Shown here one piece after another: positions 45,716 to 54,085 of a stretch of DNA of 64,000 bases. The stretch's first letter is position 1, and each line of letters opens with the position of its first letter. Location: positions 2,294,001-2,358,000 of the forward strand of contig NZ_CP021421.1 of NCBI RefSeq assembly GCF_002201515.1. The letters are read 5' to 3'. The notes beneath the pieces were generated by a model. The model saw only the letters and a program-made list of their open reading frames with translations. It was not told the origin of the DNA and did not search any database. Position numbers and translations under genes: made by a program. This DNA comes from Muribaculum intestinale. Lineage in GTDB: Bacteria > Bacteroidota > Bacteroidia > Bacteroidales > Muribaculaceae.

Positions 45716-46141
45716 TCAATTGGCTTGATTAAGAATCGGACGTGTCGCTTCGAGTATGGGCAGATTGGTTTCTGTGGGCACATATATTACCGTCTTGTTG
45801 CTGAGGTCAGACTGCTGTCGTACCCAAAGATACTGTATGTATGTGGGTGTTATCGATCCATTCTCTATGCGTATGGCTTCGGCAGCGCCTTTTGCGCGTT
45901 CTATCTCGGCCTGCGCGTTCAGCTTTTCAGCTTCGAGATTGGCGCGTGCTTCCTCGATTTTTATCTTGCGGTTCTGCTCGGCTTTGGCGAATTCGGCCTT
46001 TCCGGCCATTTCCTGTTGCCATACATTGTACCAGGGCACCATGAAAAGCATGGCCACTATAAATACGGCGATACATACTATTGCGATTACTGCTTTTTTT
46101 ACTATCCCTTGAGGGAGCTGAGGCTGATTCTGTGTGTACAT
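45716..46141 (-). CDS. Membrane protein resembling an SPFH tail without the SPFH domain
   Basis: A 141-residue protein with one transmembrane helix (about residues 15-36) and then a charged Ala/Glu/Lys-rich coiled coil (GKAEFAKAEQNRKIKIEEARANLEAEKLNAQAEIERAKGAAEAIRIENG). The end, ITPTYIQYLWVRQQ then VIYVPTETNLPILE, is like the C-terminal part of SPFH/band-7 proteins (prohibitin/stomatin), but the SPFH domain between helix and coil is absent. It has its own -7 element. It could oligomerise at the membrane; its role near the calcium pump is unknown. Confidence 0.78.
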   Translation of the reverse strand: MYTQNQPQLPQGIVKKAVIAIVCIAVFIVAMLFMVPWYNVWQQEMAGKAEFAKAEQNRKIKIEEARANLEAEKLNAQAEIERAKGAAEAIRIENGSITPTYIQYLWVRQQSDLSNKTVIYVPTETNLPILEATRPILNQAN

Positions 46142-46178
46142 GCTGTTTCTGATTGTAGTTCCATAAGTTATGAAAGTG

Positions 46179-46186
46179 CAAAAATA
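46179..46186 (-). promoter_or_regulatory. -7 element for the SPFH-tail gene
   Basis: TATTTTTG on the minus strand, 37 bases before the ATG. Confidence 0.5.
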
Positions 46187-46249
46187 TGCAATTCTTTACA
46201 TACACCCAATATGTAATTGTTGCGAGAATGTGAATTTTTTGTGAAATAC

Positions 46250-46280
46250 TTGACATCGGCTTTTTTATGTATTAATTTTG
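46250..46280 (+). promoter_or_regulatory. Promoter of the ftsX operon
   Basis: TAATTTTG at 46273-46280 is preceded by TTG at 46250-46252 with a 20-base gap, a good though not perfect -33. The ftsX start follows 49 bases downstream. Confidence 0.6.
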
Positions 46281-46329
46281 TGGCGAATTTTCGGTATGCC
46301 GCTTATCGGTGTGCTGTGATATCTGATTT

Positions 46330-47202
46330 ATGAGACAACAAGGTCGCAAAGGTATCCCTATATTCACATCCCAGTTGACCGCTACGCTGAGCGTAGCGAT
46401 GGTATTGCTGTTGCTCGGCTTGATAGCTCTGCTTGGTATCGGCGCACATACGGTGACCGACGGCATACGTAGTAGTGTCGGTTTTGATGTAGTGCTCTCC
46501 GACAGCGTCAAGACTTCCGAGGTCAATGCTCTCAAGCAGGTGTTGACTTCATCTCCATATGCTTTGAGCGTGGCCTATCGGTCGAGTGACGACGCTATGG
46601 CCCGATGGCAGCAGGACACCGGTGAAGATCTCATGGAGGTGCTTGGCGTGAATCCGTTTAATGGAGAGATTGAGGTAAAGGTAAGGCCACAATATGCGGC
46701 TACCGACTCGCTTGCTCTTATCATAAAGCCTGTGGCAAAAATGGCCGGTGTAAAGAAGGTCACGGTCAATGCCCGTATGATTGACGATGTCAACCGCAAT
46801 CTGCGTGCGGTGTTTGTGGTGCTGGGAGTGGTGGCGCTGATATTGCTTGTGATATCGCTTGCGCTTATCAACAACACTGTGCATCTTGATATATACTCTC
46901 AACGGTTCCTCATACACACAATGACGCTTGTAGGCGCTACGGGTGCGTTCATACGCCGACCGTTCCTTGTCAGCAATGTAATCAGCGGACTGATTGCCGG
47001 ACTGATTGCGGATATGATACTTGCAGGAGGCATCGTGGCCATAGGCTCGGGCGATCCTGTGATTTCATCGCTGGTGACATGGAACGAGGTAGCTGTCGTA
47101 TTGGCCGGAGTGGTACTGGCGGGTATGCTTATATGCCTTGTGGCATCAGTGTTCTCGACCAACCGTTATCTATATGCGTCGTACGACGACATGTTTAAAT
47201 AA
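46330..47202 (+). CDS. ftsX: Cell division protein FtsX
   Basis: FtsX is the membrane subunit of the FtsEX complex that activates peptidoglycan hydrolases at division. The 290-residue protein has a cytoplasmic N-terminus, the first transmembrane helix at about 22-43, a periplasmic loop of about 110 residues and three C-terminal helices with VHLDIYSQRFLIHTMTLVGATGAFIRRPFL between them. No ftsE is adjacent; in Bacteroidota the two are often apart. It starts a five-gene run ftsX, DUF3098, uppP, truB, queA. Confidence 0.93.
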   Translation: MRQQGRKGIPIFTSQLTATLSVAMVLLLLGLIALLGIGAHTVTDGIRSSVGFDVVLSDSVKTSEVNALKQVLTSSPYALSVAYRSSDDAMARWQQDTGEDLMEVLGVNPFNGEIEVKVRPQYAATDSLALIIKPVAKMAGVKKVTVNARMIDDVNRNLRAVFVVLGVVALILLVISLALINNTVHLDIYSQRFLIHTMTLVGATGAFIRRPFLVSNVISGLIAGLIADMILAGGIVAIGSGDPVISSLVTWNEVAVVLAGVVLAGMLICLVASVFSTNRYLYASYDDMFK

Positions 47203-47238
47203 CCCGTATTTAATTCAGCAATAATAAAACTTTAAGAT

Positions 47239-47547
47239 ATGGCAACAAAGCCTTTTGCAACAAAGCCCGGAGCCGATACCGGCACAGCTATCGAACGTGA
47301 GTTTCCGTCGCAGTTCCCACTGATGCGTGTCAATTTCATCATGATGATAGCGGCGGCTGTAATGATTGTGCTCGGGTTCTGTCTGATGTTGGGCGGAAGT
47401 ACCACTACCGAAGCGTTCAATCCCGATATCTTCTCCACTCGCCGTATTGTTGTAGGACCTACAATCGCATTTCTTGGATTTGTGGCTATGGCAGTCGCTA
47501 TAGTATGGCGTCCGAAGACCTCTCATGTCCGGGAAGAAGAGGTGTAA
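47239..47547 (+). CDS. DUF3098 membrane protein
   Basis: A 102-residue protein with two hydrophobic helices (NFIMMIAAAVMIVLGFCLMLGG and VVGPTIAFLGFVAMAVAIVW) separated by FNPDIFSTRRI, the DUF3098 pattern. This family sits between ftsX and uppP in Bacteroidota, and its function is unknown. The gap from ftsX is 36 bases. Confidence 0.88.
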   Translation: MATKPFATKPGADTGTAIEREFPSQFPLMRVNFIMMIAAAVMIVLGFCLMLGGSTTTEAFNPDIFSTRRIVVGPTIAFLGFVAMAVAIVWRPKTSHVREEEV

Positions 47548-47623
47548 TCCCGACTCCTGCGGTCTCTGTTCATGAATCATCTCTGTAGTATTTTTTTATC
47601 AAAACTCCATTTATATTCAACTT

Positions 47624-48460
47624 ATGGATTGGCTTGACGCTCTTATTCTTGGCGTAGTGCAGGGATTGTCCGAATATCTGCCTATAAGCAGCAGCGGACA
47701 TCTTGAAATTTTCAAGCAGATACTTGGTCTGGATCTCGATCCGGATTCTTCGCTTGAGTTCAGTGTGATGCTCCACGTCGCTACAGTGCTTAGCACTATC
47801 GTTGTGCTATGGCGCGAATTTTATCCGTTGTGTGTATCGTTCTTCACCATCAGGCGCGACTATAACTTCTACTATGTGTGCAAGATACTTGTATCATGCA
47901 TACCGGTGGCTATCGTGGGCTTATGCTTCAAGGATTTTGTAGAGTCGTTCTTTGGCGGCGATTTGTTTGTGGTAGGCGTGTGTCTGTGTGTCACAGCCCT
48001 GCTTCTGTGTTTTGCCTATTTCTTCCGCACTCGTCCGGCATTGCTTGGCCATACCGCGGAGGGCCGCGACATCACATGGATTGACGCATTCGTGATAGGT
48101 TGCGCCCAGGCTGTGGCCGTACTTCCCGGTCTGAGCCGTTCGGGCACCACTATAGCTACCGGTATACTCCTTGGTGACAACCGCAAGAAGATGGCGTCGT
48201 TCTCATTCCTCATGGTCATCATCCCTATCCTCGGAGAGGGACTTCTTGACATGAAGAAGATGATTGCTCCTGCCGCCGACGCAGTGACTCAGGCTTCTGG
48301 CGCCGATATTTCACTGACAGCTATTATTGTAGGATTTGTGGCTGCGTTTCTTGTCGGATGTGCCGCCTGCAAGTGGATGATTTCCATCGTCAAGAAGGGC
48401 AAGCTCGTATGGTTTGCCGTGTATTGCGCCGTGATGGGCATCGTGTGCATGTGCTGGTAA
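47624..48460 (+). CDS. uppP: Undecaprenyl-diphosphate phosphatase
   Basis: UppP (BacA) recycles undecaprenyl pyrophosphate to the monophosphate carrier for cell-wall and surface polysaccharides and gives bacitracin tolerance. The 278-residue polytopic protein has both catalytic motifs: GVVQGLSEYLPISSSGHLEI near the N-terminus (here GVVQ...ISSSGH) and VLPGLSRSGTTIATG near residue 168. Length is standard. It lies in the ftsX operon, 76 bases after the DUF3098 gene. Confidence 0.96.
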   Translation: MDWLDALILGVVQGLSEYLPISSSGHLEIFKQILGLDLDPDSSLEFSVMLHVATVLSTIVVLWREFYPLCVSFFTIRRDYNFYYVCKILVSCIPVAIVGLCFKDFVESFFGGDLFVVGVCLCVTALLLCFAYFFRTRPALLGHTAEGRDITWIDAFVIGCAQAVAVLPGLSRSGTTIATGILLGDNRKKMASFSFLMVIIPILGEGLLDMKKMIAPAADAVTQASGADISLTAIIVGFVAAFLVGCAACKWMISIVKKGKLVWFAVYCAVMGIVCMCW

Positions 48461-48482
48461 TAACCCCTGCGTTAATACATAT

Positions 48483-49202
48483 ATGAATTTTACAAAAGGC
48501 GAGATTCTATATATCGACAAGCCTCATGGCTGGACTTCGTTTGACGCGGTGAAGCGCCTGAGAAGCACGCTGCTGAGACGTTTGAAAATTAAGAAACTTA
48601 AGGTCGGCCATGCCGGCACTCTTGACCCGCTCGCTACCGGGGTAATGCTCGTGTGTACCGGAAAGGCAACCAAGCAGATTGACACTCTGCAGGCTCATGT
48701 AAAGGAATATGTGGCTACGATAGCGCTCGGCGCCACCACTCCTTCGTTTGACCTTGAGACAGAGATTGACGCCACTTACCCTACGTCCCACATAACCCGC
48801 GAACTTGTGGAGGAGACGTTGAAGAAATTTACCGGCGCAATAGAGCAGGTGCCTCCGGCGTTTTCCGCATGTAAGGTCGACGGCCAGCGGGCCTATAAGA
48901 TGGCTCGACGCGGCGAGGAGGTAGTGATACGTCCCAAATTGCTTGTAATCGACGAAATCGAGCTCATGGAGTTTTCTCCCGAGAGCATCACTGTAAGGGT
49001 AGTGTGCAGCAAGGGTACGTATATCCGCGCTCTGGCCCGCGATATAGGAATCGCCTTAGGCAGTGGAGGCCATCTTACGGCCCTGCGCCGCACCAGAGTA
49101 GGCGATGTGTCGGTATCCGATTGTCTGACAGTGCCGCAGGCGGTAGAGCTGCTGAATACCGTTGTCATCGAATCGGATGATGACTCCATTCCTGAGAATT
49201 AA
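48483..49202 (+). CDS. truB: tRNA pseudouridine-55 synthase
   Basis: TruB converts U55 of the T-arm of tRNAs to pseudouridine. The 239-residue protein carries the catalytic aspartate in VGHAGTLDPLATGVMLV near residue 50, the start IDKPHGWTSFDAVKRL, and VRVVCSKGTYIRALARDIG near residue 175. It lacks the C-terminal PUA domain, as in many Bacteroidota. It is 22 bases after uppP. Confidence 0.96.
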   Translation: MNFTKGEILYIDKPHGWTSFDAVKRLRSTLLRRLKIKKLKVGHAGTLDPLATGVMLVCTGKATKQIDTLQAHVKEYVATIALGATTPSFDLETEIDATYPTSHITRELVEETLKKFTGAIEQVPPAFSACKVDGQRAYKMARRGEEVVIRPKLLVIDEIELMEFSPESITVRVVCSKGTYIRALARDIGIALGSGGHLTALRRTRVGDVSVSDCLTVPQAVELLNTVVIESDDDSIPEN

Positions 49203-49256
49203 TGTAACAGATATAATAGAGGGGATTCGTCCCTCTGAATCTCTCACCCCATAAAT

Positions 49257-50309
49257 ATGAAACTCTCACAATTCAAATTCAAGTTTCCCGAAGAACTGAT
49301 TGCCACCGAGCCGACTCCCGTACGCGATGAGGCGCGTATGATGGTTGTACATAAATCTACAGGTGAAATCGAACATCGTATTTTCAAAGAGATAATCAAT
49401 TATTTCGACGACGGCGATGTGATGGTGTTTAACGACACCAAGGTGTTTCCGGCCAAACTTATCGGCAACAAGGAGAAGACAGGCGCCAAGATTGAGGTAT
49501 TTCTGCTGAGAGAGCTCAACGAGGAGCATAAGCTGTGGGATGTGCTTGTAGAGCCCGCCCGCAAGATACGTATAGGCAATAAACTGTATTTCGGCGACGA
49601 CGAGTCGATGGTGGCCGAAGTAATCGACAATACCACTTCGCGTGGCCGTACACTGCGTTTCCTTTACGACGGGCCTCATGAGGAATTTAAGGAAGCTCTG
49701 TATAAACTTGGCATGACTCCGCTGCCTCCATATATCAAGCGCGAGTCGCTTCCGTCGGACGCCGAGGACTATCAGTGTATATTCGCTGCGAAAGAGGGTG
49801 CAGTAGTGGCTCCTGCCGCCGGTCTGCACTTCAGCCGCGAGCTTTTGAAGCGTCTTGAAATCAAGGGGGTGAAGGATGCATATCTTACGCTCCACTCCGG
49901 TCTCGGCAACTATCGCGACATTGACGTGGAGGACCTCACCAAGCATCGCATGGACTCAGAGGATATGGTTGTCACCCAGGAGCTTGTCGATATTGTAAAC
50001 GCTGCAAAGGATGAGAACCGCAATGTGTGTGCGGTAGGCACATCCGTGCTCCGCGGCATTGAGAGCGCTGTAAGCATGGGCGGTCATATGAAGACATATG
50101 CCGGCTGGACCAACAAGTTCATATTCCCTCCCTACGATTTTACAGTGGCCAATGCTATGGTGAGCAATTTCCATCTTCCGTACTCCACCATGCTCATGAT
50201 GGTATGCGCTTTCGGGGGCTACGACCTGGTGATGTATGCCTACGACGAGGCCATCAAAGAGAAATACCGCTTCGGAGCATACGGCGATGCCATGCTCATT
50301 GTCGATTGA
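49257..50309 (+). CDS. queA: S-adenosylmethionine:tRNA ribosyltransferase-isomerase
   Basis: QueA uses SAM to build epoxyqueuosine in the anticodon of tRNAs for Asp, Asn, His and Tyr. The 350-residue protein starts [28 protein letters not shown] and contains [21 protein letters not shown] and [11 protein letters not shown], all family blocks. It ends the ftsX-uppP-truB run, 54 bases after truB. Confidence 0.96.
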   Translation: MKLSQFKFKFPEELIATEPTPVRDEARMMVVHKSTGEIEHRIFKEIINYFDDGDVMVFNDTKVFPAKLIGNKEKTGAKIEVFLLRELNEEHKLWDVLVEPARKIRIGNKLYFGDDESMVAEVIDNTTSRGRTLRFLYDGPHEEFKEALYKLGMTPLPPYIKRESLPSDAEDYQCIFAAKEGAVVAPAAGLHFSRELLKRLEIKGVKDAYLTLHSGLGNYRDIDVEDLTKHRMDSEDMVVTQELVDIVNAAKDENRNVCAVGTSVLRGIESAVSMGGHMKTYAGWTNKFIFPPYDFTVANAMVSNFHLPYSTMLMMVCAFGGYDLVMYAYDEAIKEKYRFGAYGDAMLIVD

Positions 50310-50338
50310 CAGTCGTCACACTTATAGATACATAATAT

Positions 50339-50410
50339 ACGGCTCTGTTGCTTCTGTGATAATTCATACCGTCTCTCTTAATCGGTGTGATGCGGAGGTG
50401 GCAGAGCCGT
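50339..50410. terminator. Wide inverted repeat between queA and the methyltransferase
   Basis: Nine-base perfect arms ACGGCTCTG (50339-50347) and CAGAGCCGT (50402-50410) enclose 54 bases between convergent genes. A cruciform or terminator is possible, but the wide loop makes it less certain than other hairpins here. Confidence 0.45.
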
Positions 50411-50450
50411 GTGTCTGCTGACATGCCGGATTGGCAGATAGCACGATCAG

Positions 50451-51050
50451 TCAGCAAGGCGTTTTGGCGATGTTGATTATGTAGTTGTCATGAGTGGATT
50501 CGGCTACATCGGCGCTGAGCCCGTTCAGACGTAGCCATGCCGCCAGCTCGGATGCGGGAGGCAGTATGTCGCTCTCGGAGTGCTTGTGGCGGTGGATGGA
50601 ATTGATGAACTTCTCATCGGAGGGGAATGCCACAGTAATCGTGCCACCATCGGCCAGATTGACCCCGCGCAGCCATTTGAGTGTGTCGACAGGTGTGTGC
50701 AGGTGGGGGTATACACAGTAGAGGATTATGTGGTCGTATTCTCCCGGGATAGTCTCTGTCTCGAAATCCATGCATCTGAATTCCGGTCGGGGAATAAGGT
50801 CGGCAAACTTGCTTCGCGCGATGTCGAGCATCCCTGTCGAGTAATCCACGGCTGTTATGAAGCCGCCTGGGCCTGTAATTTCGGCTATTGCGGGGAGTAG
50901 CACCCCTGTGCCTGTGCCGAGGTCAAGCACACGGTCGCCGCGCTTTATGCCGGCATGTGACAGAATGTGGCGTACATGTGCCGGAGTAGAGAGAGTCTCG
51001 TTGGCGTCCCATGTAGGGGCCAGACGGTCGAAAAAATTGCGTTCATCCAT
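50451..51050 (-). CDS. SAM-dependent methyltransferase in the cbi operon
   Basis: A 199-residue class I methyltransferase: the motif I loop VLDLGTGTGVLLPAIAEI near residue 40, VDYSTGMLDIARSKF (motif post-I) and MDFETETI. There is no signal or membrane segment. It follows cbiO by 13 bases on the same strand and ends the cbiMQO operon. Substrate unknown; a link to corrinoid or metallophore chemistry is only a guess from position. Confidence 0.85.
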   Translation of the reverse strand: MDERNFFDRLAPTWDANETLSTPAHVRHILSHAGIKRGDRVLDLGTGTGVLLPAIAEITGPGGFITAVDYSTGMLDIARSKFADLIPRPEFRCMDFETETIPGEYDHIILYCVYPHLHTPVDTLKWLRGVNLADGGTITVAFPSDEKFINSIHRHKHSESDILPPASELAAWLRLNGLSADVAESTHDNYIINIAKTPC

Positions 51051-51063
51051 AATAGGTGTGTGT

Positions 51064-51774
51064 TTATACCAAACATCCGCGCTCAAGCAGGTCGCGGTTT
51101 TCGAAAATCGTTGCAGTCGGTCCGTCGGCGAGTATGTGGCCGTGCGACATGACTATTGTGCGCTGACACAGCTCCCTTACCATATCGAGGTCATGTGTCG
51201 CAATCAGACAGGTGTGAGTGAAGCCCGCCAGCCTGTCGAGAAGCAGTCGCCTGGCGTGAGGGTCGAGATTGCTTGAGGGTTCGTCGAGCACCAGTACGTC
51301 GGGCTCCATAGCCAGCACTCCGGCTATCGCCACGCTTCTCTTCTGGCCACCCGACAGCTCGTATGTGGCTCGTTGGCGCAGCTCGTATGCACCCACCTCT
51401 TTCAGTGCGTCTCTCACTCTCCGCTTTATTTCTTCGTCCGGGAGGTTCATATTCACAGGTCCGAAAGCCACATCCTCCTCTACGGTAGGCATGAACAGCT
51501 GGTCATCGGGATTCTGGAACACGATGCCCACCGTGCGGCGTATTATCGGGAGAGTCTGTTTTGTTACCGGCACATCGCCGATGACCACATTACCCTCCGA
51601 GGGGGTGAGTAGCCCGTTGGTGTGGAGTATAAGGGTAGACTTGCCGGCACCGTTGGCACCCACAATCCCGACTTTCTCTCCGTGTGTGATGTAAAACGAC
51701 ACATCGTCGAGGGCCTTCATACCGTTGGGATATGTATATGTCACATGGTCGAATTTTATGTAATGGTGGCTCAT
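51064..51774 (-). CDS. cbiO: ECF-type ABC ATPase CbiO-like
   Basis: A 236-residue ABC ATPase energising uptake with CbiM and CbiQ. Walker A VGANGAGKSTLILH, Q-loop VFQNPDDQLF (characteristic of ECF ATPases), signature YELSGGQKRSVAIAG and Walker B VLVLDEPSSNLD are intact. It lies 24 bases after cbiQ. A single ATPase gene is present, so it likely forms a homodimer, as in Co/Ni ECF transporters. Confidence 0.92.
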   Translation of the reverse strand: MSHHYIKFDHVTYTYPNGMKALDDVSFYITHGEKVGIVGANGAGKSTLILHTNGLLTPSEGNVVIGDVPVTKQTLPIIRRTVGIVFQNPDDQLFMPTVEEDVAFGPVNMNLPDEEIKRRVRDALKEVGAYELRQRATYELSGGQKRSVAIAGVLAMEPDVLVLDEPSSNLDPHARRLLLDRLAGFTHTCLIATHDLDMVRELCQRTIVMSHGHILADGPTATIFENRDLLERGCLV

Positions 51775-51798
51775 TGCAGATACTTTTGAGGAATATTA

Positions 51799-52596
51799 TC
51801 ATGCCGGAATATTTATGATGGCTCCTATGTCGACAAGCCGGCATGCTATGATACACCCGCATGCCGCTATCAGAAACCATGTGTCGCTGCTATGCCATTC
51901 AGTACGGGCAACCGAACGTATCTCGCCGGAGAATCCGCGCGACAGCATGGCCATATGTATGCGCTGTGCGCGGTTTACGGTGCGTATAAGCAACTGCCCT
52001 ACGAATATGCCCCACATCCTGAGCCTATAGCCTTTCTTGCCGTAGCTACGCGACTTGCGTGCGCGGTCCATATCGATGGCCTCGTCGACCAGAACGTAGA
52101 TATAGCGGTATACAAGGAGCATCTGGGTGGTGAACACAGCCGGCACACCAATGCGGTTGAGTCCGCGGCACACCTTGTAGAATCCGGTGGTCATAATCAG
52201 CACTATTACCATCTGCACGGTGAATAATCCGCGCAGCAGTATGGCGATGAACTCCACCCATCCGCGCGATATGGCTATAGTTCCGGCATAGAGCACAGGC
52301 TCGCGATGCAGCATGGGGTTGAATATGCCTATGAATGCGATGAGAGGGAGTGTGTAGAGTGATTTGTGCATTACCTCACCGTAGCCGATTCCACCCATTG
52401 CGCTTGCTATGATAGGAAATATCCAGAAGAGCAGCAGAGCTGGGAGGGAGTCGAGTGATATAGAAAGCACAGTGGCAATATACACGACGGTCACGATGGT
52501 CTTGGCACGTGGGTCGAGCGAGTGGAGCACGCTCTTGCCCTGTGCGGTATGCTCAACAGAGCGGAATTCGGTCAATGCCTTTTCGAGAGCCGTCAT
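51799..52596 (-). CDS. cbiQ: ECF transmembrane component CbiQ-like
   Basis: A 265-residue inner-membrane T component of an energy-coupling factor transporter. The N-terminus has LHSLDPRAKTIVTVVYI, the cytoplasmic coupling helices carry RARKSRSYGKKGYRLRMWGIFVGQLLIRTVNRA with the Ala-Arg motifs that contact the ATPase, and five or so helices are visible. It lies 13 bases after cbiM. Confidence 0.9.
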   Translation of the reverse strand: MTALEKALTEFRSVEHTAQGKSVLHSLDPRAKTIVTVVYIATVLSISLDSLPALLLFWIFPIIASAMGGIGYGEVMHKSLYTLPLIAFIGIFNPMLHREPVLYAGTIAISRGWVEFIAILLRGLFTVQMVIVLIMTTGFYKVCRGLNRIGVPAVFTTQMLLVYRYIYVLVDEAIDMDRARKSRSYGKKGYRLRMWGIFVGQLLIRTVNRAQRIHMAMLSRGFSGEIRSVARTEWHSSDTWFLIAACGCIIACRLVDIGAIINIPA

Positions 52597-52609
52597 AGTG
52601 GCGTGGGTA

Positions 52610-53584
52610 TCAGTTGGATTTTACACTACGGGCCCTGCGGGTGGCCAGCGTGCAGACAATCCACACCAGAGCCACCACGATTATGCAGCCTATTATCCCT
52701 GACCAAGTGCTTCCGTAGTCGGGAAGAAACGATGTGGCCTCCTGCACGTGGCCTATCGTGTGTGCCACTGCGCTTGCGGATGCGCCAAGTCCGTTTTCGC
52801 CTGCGATATTGGCTATCGACCATTCAAGGCCGTCGGGGTACGACGAGGCTATCCATGTGAATGCCACACCGAGCACTGCCGCTATCGACAGGAATATTAG
52901 TGCTGCCTTGCGGTAGCTGCCCGTCTTACCTCCCGTGCCGTTCCGGTAGTCGGTAAGCAGCGATGGCTGATACTGTTTCACAAAATATAGCACGGCGGCT
53001 GTGGCAAGCCCTTCGCCAAGTCCGATAAGCAGGTGTATCGAGCTCATCAGTGTCAGGAATTGTCCTGTCGGCAGAGCGGTGACACCTGACAGTTCGGTCT
53101 CTGCCGTGACCAGCAGCGCTCCGAGTTCCAGTCCTACAACCGAAGCCGTTATGGCTGCCGCCGCTATGCGCCAGCTCTTTGTGCTTGCGCCCGCTATGGG
53201 CCGGTATACCAGGGGATACGCTATTAGCGTGGAGCATACGCCCATGTTGAGCAGGTTGCAACCGAGAGCCATCAGTCCCCCGTCAGCAAATATCAGACAC
53301 TGTACCACAATTACCGAGGCGAGTGTCAGAAATGCCGCCCAAGGCCCGAGGATAGCGCCGAGGAGTATGCCGCCTACGATATGTCCGCTTGAGCCTGTGC
53401 CGGGTATGGTGAAGTTGATCATCTGTGCCGCAAACACAAATGCACCCATCACCCCCATGAGTGGAACGATATTTTCGCTGTCCCCACGCTTTATCTTTCG
53501 TGCGGACACTGCAAGCAGCGTCACCGACACTGCTGCGGCCGCGCCTGCTACCGCCGGCGAGACCAAAGCATCAGCCATGTGCAT
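52610..53584 (-). CDS. cbiM: CbiM-like metal-binding permease with fused PDGLE domain
   Basis: A 324-residue substrate-specific component of a cobalt or nickel ECF transporter. It starts MHMADALVSP; in this family the N-terminal Met-His binds the metal with the free amine, so the start at 53584 is functionally fixed. About seven helices follow, including GSSGHIVGGILLGAILGPWAAFLTLASVIVVQ. The C-terminal 85 residues form a PDGLE-type domain (SSYPDGLEWSIAN), fused here rather than separate as CbiN. It heads the cbiMQO-methyltransferase operon; no cobalamin riboswitch motif was seen upstream. Confidence 0.92.
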   Translation of the reverse strand: MHMADALVSPAVAGAAAAVSVTLLAVSARKIKRGDSENIVPLMGVMGAFVFAAQMINFTIPGTGSSGHIVGGILLGAILGPWAAFLTLASVIVVQCLIFADGGLMALGCNLLNMGVCSTLIAYPLVYRPIAGASTKSWRIAAAAITASVVGLELGALLVTAETELSGVTALPTGQFLTLMSSIHLLIGLGEGLATAAVLYFVKQYQPSLLTDYRNGTGGKTGSYRKAALIFLSIAAVLGVAFTWIASSYPDGLEWSIANIAGENGLGASASAVAHTIGHVQEATSFLPDYGSTWSGIIGCIIVVALVWIVCTLATRRARSVKSN

Positions 53585-53701
53585 CTTTTTGGAGTCGAAT
53601 TACGTATTATATTTACCTAATTAAACATCGCCGTCGGCGGATATGTTTAGAGCTTGTTTAATAATAAATGTTACCGTTAGGGCGGTCAGTTGGCGAGCAG
53701 A

Positions 53702-53757
53702 TTTTCGCTTGTGATGAGGGAGTTATGGGGTTCCATAACGACCGAAGAACGGGCGGA
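53702..53757 (+). other. Structured repeat motif, copy 2
   Basis: Flank GCTTGTGATGAGGGAG (53707-53722) is identical over 16 bases to copy 1. Stem TTATGG, loop GGTT, stem CCATAA (53723-53738) is followed by CGACCGAAGAA. The stem differs from copy 1 at four pairs, all of which stay complementary. The outer helix is weaker here, with bulges. Confidence 0.7.
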
Positions 53758-53882
53758 AAGATGTCGGTGAATGACCGAAGGAAGGTAATTTGTTTCATAT
53801 CGTTGATATATTTTGCATTTATCTTACAAGCATGCAAGAGATCGTATCGGTTATGAAGTTACCTTTTGTCTCGTATATCTTG

Positions 53883-53951
53883 GTCGATTTTCGTCCTGTT
53901 CCTCAGTCATGTACATAAAGTACACTCCTTCGGCACATGTCGAAAATCGAC
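53883..53951 (-). other. Structured repeat motif, copy 3
   Basis: On the minus strand: GAAGGAG, stem TGTAC, loop TTTAT, stem GTACA (53910-53924), then TGACTGAGGAA. An 11-base perfect outer helix forms between 53883-53893 and 53941-53951, replacing the TTTTTG/CAAAAA helix of copy 1. Confidence 0.65.
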
Positions 53952-54085
53952 TCAAGCTATACGACCCTAACGGCAACATTTATTATTAAACAAGCTCTTA
54001 GAGATGGCTGTTGCAAACATTTTATACTTCGGTGTGTTACATCATTATATTTTATTCACTGCACACACATTAATTGATTGCTCTA

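Larger units (their letters stand above)
53650..53997. mobile_element. 348-bp inverted-dimer element with terminal repeats
   Basis: Terminal inverted repeats of about 33 bases with one mismatch (starting GAGCTTGTTTAATAATAAA at 53650) are flanked by TTA on both sides (53647-53649 and 53998-54000). No gene lies inside. The two halves are imperfect inverted copies of one unit, each with a structured motif (53702-53757 plus strand, 53883-53951 minus strand) followed by a shared AGGTAA-rich stretch. The element occupies most of the 500 bases between divergent cbiM and the first TonB receptor gene. Confidence 0.8.

Noticed and set aside
53585..53650. Possible cobalamin riboswitch upstream of cbiM
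   Set aside because: Only 65 bases of native sequence remain before the mobile element, and no B12-box-like conserved core was seen there or before the TonB receptor.
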